In this document: positions 1 to 5,201 of the stretch, one piece after another
How positions within the stretch are numbered: the stretch's first letter is position 1
Layout of the letters: each line of letters starts with the position of its first letter
Origin: Planctomycetia bacterium
GTDB taxonomy: Bacteria; Planctomycetota; Phycisphaerae; Phycisphaerales; UBA1924
DNA length: 5,366 nucleotides
Direction of reading: 5' to 3'
NCBI GenBank assembly: GCA_005776545.1
Contig: SXOY01000303.1
Span: forward strand, 1-5,366
The notes under the pieces: generated by a model
The model's database searches: none
What the model was told of the DNA's origin: nothing
What the model saw: the letters and a program-made list of their open reading frames with translations, nothing else
Made by a program: the position numbers and the translations under genes

Positions 1-2
1 AC

Positions 3-158
3 AAATGGGGCCTGTCGTGGCAGATCACGCCGCGCGTGCTGACGGAGGCAATGGCCAAGGGTGGCACTGTTGCCAAGCGAGCATTTGAGGCGATGATGAC
101 AATGCGAAAGATCGATGTCGCAACGATCGAGGCGGCGGTGCGCAATCAGACTCGCTGA
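3..158 (+). CDS. PhnB-like VOC-fold (glyoxalase/bleomycin-resistance superfamily) protein, C-terminal end only
   Basis: Only the last 51 codons and the TGA stop are in the window; the gene enters from the left edge. The readable C-terminus starts KWGLSWQITPRVLTEAM and contains a later segment AFEAMMTMRKIDVATIEAA. This matches the usual ending of PhnB-like proteins (often annotated as 3-demethylubiquinone-9 3-methyltransferase-like): a 'G(L)SWQI(V/T)P' strand, a helix with repeated Met/Ala, then 'KIDIA-LE-A'. These are small soluble VOC-fold dimers whose substrate is usually unknown, so no reaction is claimed. The metal-binding part of the fold lies outside the window. The gene converges on the DUF1080 gene, with 54 bp between the two stop codons. 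I am fairly sure of the family and have no basis for a specific function. Confidence 0.8.
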   Translation, partial: KWGLSWQITPRVLTEAMAKGGTVAKRAFEAMMTMRKIDVATIEAAVRNQTR

Positions 159-170
159 GCCAGAGCGAGT
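150..170 (+). terminator. Terminator-like hairpin overlapping the PhnB-like stop codon
   Basis: A perfect 7-bp inverted repeat, ACTCGCT (150-156) and AGCGAGT (164-170), encloses a 7-nt loop. The TGA stop (156-158) straddles the stem-loop boundary. The position at the end of a gene facing a convergent neighbour suits a transcription terminator working in one or both directions. No U-tract follows on either strand, so it is not a canonical intrinsic terminator. Confidence 0.4.
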
Positions 171-212
171 AAGATTGGGAAGGTGGAGATTCTCACGCAG
201 ACACAGATCTGG

Positions 213-983
213 TCACCGACTCACCCCCAGTCGCCGCATCCAGATATTCCGGTATTTTGCTGTGCAGTTGTGGTCCTGCAAGTAGAGTGGACCTGGTTCG
301 GGCAATTCTTTGATTGGTGCGTATCCGGTCACACCTGAGAGTTCGGCTTCGTTGTGGATCAGTACTCCGTTGTGCAGAACGGTGATCCGCGCTTTTTCGA
401 GTCGCTTGCCTGTCGCATCAAATCGGGCGGCTCTGAAAATGATGTCATAGGTCTGCCACTCGCCCGGTTCGCGTGATGCATTTACTAAGGGGGCGTATTG
501 CTTATACAACGCGCCGCACTGACCATCTGCATACGTCTCAGATTGAAACGAGTCGAGCACCTGCACCTCATATCGGCCCTGCAGGTACACACCTGAATTT
601 CCCCGATCTTGTCCGCCACTGGTCGCGGGCGACGGGGTTGCAAATTCCACGTGCACTTGCGCATCAGTGAAAAGTTCTTTTGATACGATCGATCCGCTGC
701 CCGGAGCAATCGTCATGGTCTTGTCGGCGTTGAGTTTCCAGCCTGCAGCGCCACCACCAAACTTGGCAAAGCCGTCCAATGAAGTCCCATCAAAAAGCAC
801 GATCGCATCCGAAGGCGGGCTGCTCGCATCTTTGCATGCAGGTGGCGGCGTGATCACCGGAGGTTGAGGTAACTCTGCCGGAGCTGCAACCGCAGTTTTT
901 GGAGGAGCGGTTTCCGCAGGCTTGGGAGTCTGCGGCTGGTTCAAAAACAGCAATCCCGCGGCCATCATGGTGAGTGTCATCAT
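213..983 (-). CDS. DUF1080 / 3-keto-disaccharide hydrolase family protein (PF06439), probably exported
   Basis: The 256-residue product has a short hydrophobic N-terminus (residues 7-15), a proline/alanine-rich linker (about 17-57), then one DUF1080 domain (about 60-254). Landmarks are IVLFDGTSLDGF at 61-72, GNSGVYLQGRYEVQVLDS at 128-145, CGALY at 156-160, GEWQTYDIIF at 174-183 and GPLYLQDHN at 231-239 running into the closing YRNIWMR. This beta-sandwich family is very common in Planctomycetes and Verrucomicrobia, and some members hydrolyse 3-keto-glycosides. The substrate here is unknown. The leader lacks the basic residues of a normal signal peptide, so export is inferred only from the family and the linker. 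The ATG at 983 is the first possible start: no ATG, GTG or TTG occurs in frame back to a TGA at 1032-1034, although that stretch reads plausibly as protein. No Shine-Dalgarno is visible. A TATGCT (990-995, minus strand) ends 6 nt before the ATG and could be a -10 box of a near-leaderless transcript, which is weak evidence. Confidence 0.9.
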   Translation of the reverse strand: MMTLTMMAAGLLFLNQPQTPKPAETAPPKTAVAAPAELPQPPVITPPPACKDASSPPSDAIVLFDGTSLDGFAKFGGGAAGWKLNADKTMTIAPGSGSIVSKELFTDAQVHVEFATPSPATSGGQDRGNSGVYLQGRYEVQVLDSFQSETYADGQCGALYKQYAPLVNASREPGEWQTYDIIFRAARFDATGKRLEKARITVLHNGVLIHNEAELSGVTGYAPIKELPEPGPLYLQDHNCTAKYRNIWMRRLGVSR

Positions 984-1050
984 GCCAAAAGCATAGTGCC
1001 CGAATGGGTCAGGGCGACACCGGCTACACGCTCAATGTGCTTTTCGGTTT

Positions 1051-1065
1051 TGCGTTTCTTACGCA
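1051..1065 (-). terminator. Small hairpin overlapping the HD-GYP stop codon
   Basis: A perfect 5-bp inverted repeat, TGCGT (1051-1055) and ACGCA (1061-1065), has a 5-nt loop. The minus-strand stop codon TAA (1059-1061) lies across the loop and the first stem base. It sits at the end of the HD-GYP gene, 68 bp before the DUF1080 start. An A-rich rather than U-rich stretch follows in the minus-strand transcript, so terminator function is doubtful. It resembles the stop-codon hairpin at 150-170. Confidence 0.25.
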
Positions 1066-2345
1066 GCTTTGTCGCCTGAGGTTGGCGGCGACACATCTAC
1101 CGCCGCATTTGTCAGCGATTTGAAAAACAGACCCAAGTCAAATTCGCCCGGATAGGCGATCTCGAAATTGTCGCCGCTTACATCGAAGCCTTCTGCGGAA
1201 ATCACGGTCAGGTCGCGGCGGAGGCGCAGGTCAAACCGCTCGGCGTGTGGTCGCGAATTCCAGCCGCGTGAGAGATCGCCCAGGGACTCAACCTGCGGTC
1301 TGCATGGGTCATCGGGCGACCAATCGGTCACCACTCCATCGATTCCATTTGATAATGTGACAACTGTTCCCGGCCCGTACGCCGGAACGACATGCACGAG
1401 AGCCTTGAGGATCACTGGGTCGATTGCTCGCGACAAGACGCCACTGCGAAGCTCTTTGATTACTCGCACAATTGGCATGGCTGGCCGGCGGGGTTCGCCC
1501 GGAATTCGAATTGCTTTCTGCCAGCGAAGACGATCAAAGAGGTCGGCGACCGCCGCGATTCGTGGAAAAATGTGGATCTTTGAACCCGCGGGAGATCGTG
1601 GTTTGCGACCGGGCACGATTTCGCCTGGAAACCCGGTTCCATCAAATTTCTGATGATGATGAAGGACGACAGCTGCGGCGGAGGGTTCTATTTCGCCTCG
1701 GACAATTTCATAGCCCAGTGCCACGTGGCGTTGCCATTCCACATCGGTCTCATCAAAATCTCTCCGCCATCTCTGCACAACGGGCGGCGAGAGTTTCTGC
1801 ATTCCGATGTCATGGAGCAATGCGCCCATTCCCAGCGGCGTGACATCGCGAGCAATTGTGGTTTTCAGGCGTGCACGCTGGTGCACTAGATACCCTTCGA
1901 GTTTCAGCCCCATCAAGAGTGAGAGGAAACACACATTGCCCGCGTGTTGCAGCGCTTCATCATCCATTCCCAGGTCGCTGATGTAGAGAGCCGCCATTGG
2001 GTTAGACGTGATTGACTCGAGCAGGTCGGACACTGCGCGTCGCACCGGGAAGAAGTCGATCTTGCCGATCGCTTCGGTCCGCACAACGCCAAAGACGTTG
2101 TCAAGCGCGGATGCGGTGGCCACGCAGCTCGCTTGCATTGCCGGGCTGACATAGCCCGCCAGGAACCCAAGCTCCGGAATTTCAATCCACAGATCGCGAA
2201 TCCCGATCTCGCGCAAATGCTCAATCGCGTGCTCATCGATCTTTGCGCCCTTGTTGAGTAAAAGGGTGTCAAACCGCTTGGGATGCCTGATCGGCACCGC
2301 AAGTGTCATCTGAGGACGAGCCATGAATATGGGTACGCGCAGCAT
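1059..2345 (-). CDS. HD-GYP domain protein with DUF3391-like N-terminus; probable cyclic-di-GMP phosphodiesterase
   Basis: The product has 428 residues. Residues 1-60 resemble the DUF3391-type region before many HD-GYP domains (MLRVPI, then LAVPI, LLLNKGAKID and IRDLWIEIPEL). The HD-GYP domain spans about 120-320. Visible likely metal ligands are E130 and H134 (E-x3-H), H178-D179 in LLHDIG, H207, H230-H231 and D268 in AAVADLFDRL. The GYP loop reads HHQKFDGTGFP (230-240). The C-terminal part (about 322-410, PGTVVTLSNGIDGVVTDW) is the accessory domain often found after planctomycete HD-GYP modules. Such enzymes cleave c-di-GMP in the cytoplasm. Three positions depart from the usual motif: HDIGK is HDIGM (M182), HHE is HHQ (Q232) and GYP is GFP (F239), so activity may be altered. 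No membrane segment or receiver domain is seen. An in-frame TGA at 2355-2357 bounds the start; the ATG at 2345 is preferred because MLRVPI looks like the family start, though no Shine-Dalgarno precedes it. M8 is the alternative. Confidence 0.92.
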   Translation of the reverse strand: MLRVPIFMARPQMTLAVPIRHPKRFDTLLLNKGAKIDEHAIEHLREIGIRDLWIEIPELGFLAGYVSPAMQASCVATASALDNVFGVVRTEAIGKIDFFPVRRAVSDLLESITSNPMAALYISDLGMDDEALQHAGNVCFLSLLMGLKLEGYLVHQRARLKTTIARDVTPLGMGALLHDIGMQKLSPPVVQRWRRDFDETDVEWQRHVALGYEIVRGEIEPSAAAVVLHHHQKFDGTGFPGEIVPGRKPRSPAGSKIHIFPRIAAVADLFDRLRWQKAIRIPGEPRRPAMPIVRVIKELRSGVLSRAIDPVILKALVHVVPAYGPGTVVTLSNGIDGVVTDWSPDDPCRPQVESLGDLSRGWNSRPHAERFDLRLRRDLTVISAEGFDVSGDNFEIAYPGEFDLGLFFKSLTNAAVDVSPPTSGDKAA

Positions 2346-2419
2346 GTCGTGCCATCACTATCGGGTGTTTGGGCGGCGGGTTGTTGGACTTGCCGCGGGA
2401 TTTGTGGAGCGAGGCGATT

Positions 2420-2456
2420 CAGTTGACAGTGATTGACTCAGGCGGAATGTCAACTG
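2420..2456. promoter_or_regulatory. Operator-like 9-bp inverted repeat with TTGAC half-sites upstream of HD-GYP
   Basis: CAGTTGACA (2420-2428) and TGTCAACTG (2448-2456) are perfect inverted copies separated by 19 bp. Inside, a second TTGAC begins at 2433, exactly 10 bp after the one at 2423, and a near-symmetric TGACTCA (2434-2440) sits almost at the centre. The element lies about 75-111 bp upstream of the HD-GYP start. TTGACA on the minus strand (2448-2453) resembles a -35 box, but no good -10 follows at 16-18 bp. Protein binding is inferred from symmetry alone. Confidence 0.4.
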
Positions 2457-2491
2457 TGATGTTTGGGAGGTTTGTGTGGCCTGTAGCGGGA

Positions 2492-2519
2492 AAAGTGCAG
2501 AGTACAGAGTGCCGAGTGG
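2492..2519. repeat. Degenerate 7-bp tandem repeat, four units
   Basis: Four consecutive heptamers can be read: AAAGTGC (2492-2498), AGAGTAC (2499-2505), AGAGTGC (2506-2512) and CGAGTGG (2513-2519), with consensus roughly AGAGTGC. The unit length is constant and the AGT core is kept in all four. It lies in non-coding DNA, with no visible link to a gene. Confidence 0.55.
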
Positions 2520-2592
2520 GAAGAGACTCAGAATTGACTACTGCCAGGTGTGGATGTACTTGAGCTTGGTGGCGATAGGACGTTGGGTTCTC

Positions 2593-2616
2593 AACCGGGC
2601 GCTGACGCTTCCGGTT
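2593..2616. repeat. Compact hairpin in non-coding DNA
   Basis: AACCGG (2593-2598) pairs with CCGGTT (2611-2616). Directly inside, GCG (2599-2601) pairs with CGC (2606-2608) around a CTGA loop, with a TT bulge at 2609-2610. That gives nine GC-rich pairs in 24 nt. No U-tract follows on either strand. It could be part of a structured RNA or a factor-dependent terminator; neither is proven. Confidence 0.45.
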
Positions 2617-2734
2617 CCTTAAGCGTTGATCTGTGTCGACAGATGCATGTGGTGATTGCAAAGATCTGGGCGTAAGTAACCCCGATGCGTGAGCGAGTCT
2701 GTTGAGAACGAGATTGCATGACTGCAACAGGGTG

Positions 2735-2789
2735 AAAAAAACAACTCGATCAAGTAGTCATAGATAGTCTGGCGTCAGTTTGACGACGC
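2735..2789 (-). terminator. Candidate terminator region after FKBP
   Basis: Reading the minus strand after the FKBP stop (2799-2801), a 5-bp stem GCGTC/GACGC (2785-2789 with 2772-2776, 8-nt loop) appears within 10 nt. About 30 nt further, a weak stem around a GATC loop (2744-2755) runs into TTG and then seven T residues (2735-2741). The second element has the layout of an intrinsic terminator, but its stem is only about four pairs including a G-U. The position fits the end of the kinase-phosphoesterase-FKBP transcript. Confidence 0.35.
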
Positions 2790-2798
2790 AGTTCGCGA

Positions 2799-3131
2799 TT
2801 ACTTCATGCCAAACAACTCAATCTCAAAAATCAGCTTTGCGCGTGGTGGGATGACTGGTGGGCTGCCGCGTTCGCCGTAGCCGAGTTGATAGGGGATTGT
2901 GAGTTTGCGTACGCCGCCGACTTTCATTCCTGGAATTCCTTCCTGCCAGCCTGCGATCAGGCTGCGGAGCGGGAAAGTTGCGGGCTTGCCATCGCGGCTT
3001 GAATCGAATTGTGTGCCGTTTTCGAGCGTGCCGGTGTAGTGAATTGTGACTGTGGCGTTGCGAGGACATGCGATTCCTTCGCCAACCTTGATGTCTTCAA
3101 CGATGAGTCCGCCGGGTAATTCCTGAATCAT
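2799..3131 (-). CDS. FKBP-type peptidyl-prolyl cis-trans isomerase
   Basis: The product has 110 residues and is a single FKBP domain with no signal peptide, so it should be cytoplasmic. It catalyses cis-trans isomerisation of X-Pro bonds in protein folding. Active-site pocket residues recognisable against FKBP12 are Y32, F42-D43 (in TQFDSS), F53, L58-I59, W62, Y85 and F102. The segments VTIHYTGTLENGTQFDSS, GMKVGGVRKLTIP, LGYGERG and IPPRAKLIFEIEL are classic. The position matching FKBP12 His87 appears to be S90. The ATG at 3131 is chosen because AGGAG lies 6 nt upstream and the protein then has the usual length of minimal FKBPs. A longer frame from 3221 would add 30 unrelated residues. It is the third gene after the kinase and phosphoesterase on the same strand, 92 bp behind the latter, so it may be co-transcribed or have its own promoter. 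Confidence 0.95.
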   Translation of the reverse strand: MIQELPGGLIVEDIKVGEGIACPRNATVTIHYTGTLENGTQFDSSRDGKPATFPLRSLIAGWQEGIPGMKVGGVRKLTIPYQLGYGERGSPPVIPPRAKLIFEIELFGMK

Positions 3132-3137
3132 GTTCCG

Positions 3138-3142
3138 CTCCT
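3138..3142 (-). promoter_or_regulatory. Shine-Dalgarno of FKBP; fixes the start
   Basis: AGGAG on the minus strand ends 6 nt before the ATG at 3131. It decides between this start and the longer in-frame ATG at 3221. Confidence 0.8.
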
Positions 3143-3170
3143 GGTATGTTTGGGTGGCACCATGATATGC

Positions 3171-3184
3171 ATTGCTCACGCAAT
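3171..3184 (-). repeat. GTGA-loop hairpin between phosphoesterase and FKBP
   Basis: ATTGC and GCAAT form a perfect 5-bp stem. In the minus-strand transcript the loop is GTGA, which fits the stable GNRA tetraloop class. It lies 39 nt after the phosphoesterase stop and 39 nt before the FKBP start. It could be an mRNA processing or stability element; no U-tract follows, so an intrinsic terminator is unlikely. Confidence 0.35.
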
Positions 3185-3223
3185 CGGTGATTTTCCGAAA
3201 AACTCCAGCACAGCTTCGCACGC

Positions 3224-4105
3224 TTACACACTATTCAGCGCGATTGCCATTTCCGGAACTTGCTCGGCTCGCGGCGGGTTTGAGAGGTCAATGGGTACAT
3301 ACACGCCGCGTTCGTGGTCGCTGTTGAGCACTACTGCACAGGGTGGCACGAATCTCGCGCCGCTCTCTGCGTGTTCATGTCCCAGCAAGAACATGCTCGC
3401 GCCCCAGCGTTCTACAAGGTCTTCGATCGATTCGGCGTCGTACCCGCGTCCCCAGATCAGATGGTGGACGCTCCCTGCGCGTGCGCGGTAGTCTTCCTGG
3501 GTCAGTGCCCGCGAGAAAATCGATGGATCAAATCGTCCCATCATGGCGACTGCGGGGAGACTGTGACAGACTATGAAGTCAGAATTGGGGCACACACAGC
3601 GCAAGCCGATCGGCATTGAAATAATGAACTCTTTGATGGCGGACAGGACTTCGTCCATGTCGCCGCCAAATACGTATTCCACACCTTTTTTGAAGGCCAG
3701 CACCGGTTGCACGCCGTCCTTGAGAATAGCCGTTTCATGATATTGTGCAAGTTCATGATTGGCGAGCAGGGTGTGAATACGTTCCGGATACGCGGCCTTC
3801 AGCCCCGCGATTTTGGTCAAGGCGCGGTAGCTCAGGTCCATGCCCCCCATCAAACGATCGGAGTGAATGACCTCGTGCAAAACCAGGTGGGTGTCGTTTC
3901 GCTCGTCCAGCTGTGCCACGCGGCACAAGGCATCAAGGTGAAACGGATTGTCATGCAGGTCGCCGGTCGCGATCAGCAGCCCCGGATAGGAAATGCGATC
4001 AATGCCAAAGACGCGGCAGCTCGCCTCGATGTTGGCGCGTGCGCCCGCCCGCAGTGTTTCACACACGCTCTGGGCATCTCGAAATTCAATCGGAGCGACC
4101 GGCAC
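3224..4105 (-). CDS. Calcineurin-like (PPP-like) metallophosphoesterase
   Basis: The product has 293 residues, with no signal peptide or membrane segment. Metallophosphoesterase motifs occur in order: GDLHDN (D49, H51; D-x-H motif), LLANHELAQ (N116-H117-E118; GNHE-like with Ala for Gly), VCHSLP (H181) and LGHEHAE (H243, H245; G-H-x-H). The second motif, normally GDxxDRG, appears as LHEVIHSDR (76-84), with Glu where the bridging Asp is expected. Overall order and spacing resemble PPP-type protein phosphatases and related planctomycete proteins, so phosphoprotein hydrolysis is plausible but the substrate is unknown. The start is GTG at 4105, supported by GAGGG four nt upstream; no ATG fits better. 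It lies 43 bp downstream of a Ser/Thr kinase gene on the same strand, suggesting the pair act on shared targets. Confidence 0.88.
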   Translation of the reverse strand: MPVAPIEFRDAQSVCETLRAGARANIEASCRVFGIDRISYPGLLIATGDLHDNPFHLDALCRVAQLDERNDTHLVLHEVIHSDRLMGGMDLSYRALTKIAGLKAAYPERIHTLLANHELAQYHETAILKDGVQPVLAFKKGVEYVFGGDMDEVLSAIKEFIISMPIGLRCVCPNSDFIVCHSLPAVAMMGRFDPSIFSRALTQEDYRARAGSVHHLIWGRGYDAESIEDLVERWGASMFLLGHEHAESGARFVPPCAVVLNSDHERGVYVPIDLSNPPRAEQVPEMAIALNSV

Positions 4106-4109
4106 GTTG

Positions 4110-4114
4110 CCCTC
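4110..4114 (-). promoter_or_regulatory. Shine-Dalgarno supporting the GTG start of the phosphoesterase
   Basis: GAGGG on the minus strand lies four nt before the GTG at 4103-4105. It is the main support for a non-ATG start, and it begins immediately after the 11-bp tandem repeat (one base overlaps no repeat unit). Confidence 0.6.
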
Positions 4115-4136
4115 GCTATGAGAAGGCTATGAGAAG
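4115..4136. repeat. Perfect 11-bp tandem duplication in the kinase-phosphoesterase gap
   Basis: GCTATGAGAAG occurs twice back to back (4115-4125 and 4126-4136) with no mismatch. The two copies fill about half of the 43-bp gap between the kinase stop and phosphoesterase start and directly abut the Shine-Dalgarno. The perfect identity suggests a recent slippage duplication, or a selected site that spaces or regulates translation of the second gene. Confidence 0.85.
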
Positions 4137-4148
4137 AAATCGAACACT

Positions 4149-5045
4149 TCAGAATTGGGATGCCGGCTCGTCATACTGATCCATCGGCACTGTTTTCGCG
4201 GCGAGAATCGCCTTGATAAGGTCAAGCTGGTCTGCGACCAGTTTCATATTTGCAGGACGATTGGCAGGGTCGATCTCAACGCACTGCATGATCATCTGAT
4301 TCAGCCGCGGATGCACCTGCGGATTGAGTTCAATCACCGGCTTCGGCTTCTCAATCAACGAATCATCAAGCTGCGACACCAGGGAATCGCCCTTGGCCAT
4401 GGCTGTGGGGATGTGCCGCCGCGTAAACACCCAGTACATCGTCGCACCCAGGTTGTAGACATCGGTCGACGGCGTAATCGGGCGGCGGTGGACCTGCTCA
4501 GGTGCAATGTAATCAGGTGTTCCCTGAATTCGTTCTTTGACTGTACCGACTTTGCAAGATTGGCCAAGATCAATGATCTTCGCAATGGCTTTTGCGCCGG
4601 GCGTGATCATGATGTTGTTTGGCTTCATGTCGGCGTGTACATAGCCATGCCGGTGCATCGCGTACATTGCCGAGGCCACCTGGTGAAAGATGTTGACCGC
4701 CAGGTCCATGCTCGTATCGGGCGAACGGTCAAGCGCTACACCGTCTACAAACTCCATGACCAGAAAGAGCTCGGTCACATTCAGCAGCCCGCTTTTTTTC
4801 TTGATTACGCGGTCGATCTTGCGGATCGAATCATGGTCAATCTCAGAGGCGATCTTGTATTCAATTTCTGCCTGCTCGAGAAACCGCACATCTTTTTCTG
4901 TGTGTTTGGCCACATGCTTGAGTGCCCAGATCTGTTTGCTTTTTGGATCTTGAACCAGGTAAATGATCGACGCCGCGCCTCGGCCAACCTCGGCCAGGAC
5001 GCGATAGCCCTCGATCATGTCACCTTTCTTGATCTCGCTGACCAA
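4149..5045 (-). CDS. Hanks-type serine/threonine protein kinase, soluble, non-RD
   Basis: The product has 298 residues and is essentially one kinase domain (about 14-280) with a short acidic tail. Visible elements are the glycine loop GRGAAS (21-26), ATP-binding K43 in WALKHV, helix-C E62, hinge VMEFVDG (96-102), catalytic loop HADMKPNN (137-144; D139, K141, N144), DLG (159-161) binding Mg, GTPDYIAPE (175-183), D195 in STDVYNLG and R263 in ANRP. All core catalytic residues are present. The usual HRD is HAD, so this is a non-RD kinase whose activation may not need activation-loop phosphorylation. No transmembrane helix, PASTA or other sensor domain is seen, so it is probably cytoplasmic. The start is TTG at 5045, with AAGGGG 7 nt upstream; the preamble KKGDMIEGYRVL is typical of planctomycete kinases. 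ATG at 5018 (M10), preceded by AAAGGTG, is an alternative. It is followed by the phosphoesterase and FKBP genes. Confidence 0.95.
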   Translation of the reverse strand: MVSEIKKGDMIEGYRVLAEVGRGAASIIYLVQDPKSKQIWALKHVAKHTEKDVRFLEQAEIEYKIASEIDHDSIRKIDRVIKKKSGLLNVTELFLVMEFVDGVALDRSPDTSMDLAVNIFHQVASAMYAMHRHGYVHADMKPNNIMITPGAKAIAKIIDLGQSCKVGTVKERIQGTPDYIAPEQVHRRPITPSTDVYNLGATMYWVFTRRHIPTAMAKGDSLVSQLDDSLIEKPKPVIELNPQVHPRLNQMIMQCVEIDPANRPANMKLVADQLDLIKAILAAKTVPMDQYDEPASQF

Positions 5046-5052
5046 ACTCTGG

Positions 5053-5058
5053 CCCCTT
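5053..5058 (-). promoter_or_regulatory. Shine-Dalgarno supporting the TTG start of the kinase
   Basis: AAGGGG on the minus strand ends 7 nt before the TTG at 5043-5045. It favours this start over the internal ATG at 5016-5018. Confidence 0.6.
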
Positions 5059-5171
5059 CACCCAAGTTTCGCAGGTTCATTTCACAAGACCCTAACAGAA
5101 TCCCAAGAAATAAACCATGTGCAGTACGAGGACTTCCGCACCAATGATTGGCGTGGTTCCCAATGAGCAAC

Positions 5172-5201
5172 GATCGCACCGGAGATTCACCGGTATCGAT
5201 C
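5172..5201 (-). repeat. Interrupted hairpin in the kinase leader
   Basis: GATCG (5172-5176) pairs with CGATC (5197-5201), and ACCGG (5178-5182) pairs with CCGGT (5190-5194). A one-by-two internal loop separates the stems and the loop is 7 nt. Ten pairs in 30 nt is a plausible RNA structure, about 130 nt upstream of the kinase start. It matches no riboswitch class I recognise. Confidence 0.45.

Larger units (their letters stand above)
2346..2798. other. 453-bp non-coding region between FKBP and HD-GYP genes
   Basis: No convincing protein-coding frame is present. The longest frame on the minus strand (102 codons, 2419-2727) has no recognisable family, no ribosome binding site and a composition unlike its neighbours. 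The region should hold the end of the FKBP transcript (near 2735-2789) and the promoter of the HD-GYP gene (towards 2346-2460). It also contains a 9-bp inverted repeat (2420-2456), a degenerate heptamer tandem repeat (2492-2519) and a compact hairpin (2593-2616), listed separately. A small RNA gene cannot be excluded. Confidence 0.6.

Noticed and set aside
1168..1653. A 161-codon open frame on the plus strand inside the HD-GYP gene.
   Set aside because: It is an antisense shadow with an Arg/Ser-rich composition and no family resemblance.
2564..2630. Resemblance to a 5S rRNA: TTGGTGGCGATAG followed about 40 nt later by TTAAGC.
   Set aside because: The conserved CCGAAC loop is missing, the expected arms around TTAAGC are not complementary, no closing terminal stem is found, and the segment instead folds into a local hairpin at 2593-2616.
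2419..2727. A 102-codon open frame on the minus strand.
   Set aside because: It has no family resemblance, no ribosome binding site and an implausible composition, and it spans the repeats and hairpin of the non-coding region.
3132..3221. A 30-residue N-terminal extension of FKBP from an ATG at 3221.
   Set aside because: The extension is unlike any FKBP leader, and AGGAG is ideally placed before the ATG at 3131.
4155..5147. A 330-codon open frame on the plus strand.
   Set aside because: It is antisense to the kinase gene, whose catalytic motifs are unmistakable; the plus-strand translation is rich in His, Arg and Cys and matches nothing.
5172..5201. CCGGTGAATCTCCGG in the kinase leader recalls a piece of the cobalamin riboswitch core.
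   Set aside because: No B12-box-like sequence follows and the rest of the core is absent; the neighbouring genes have no link to cobalamin.
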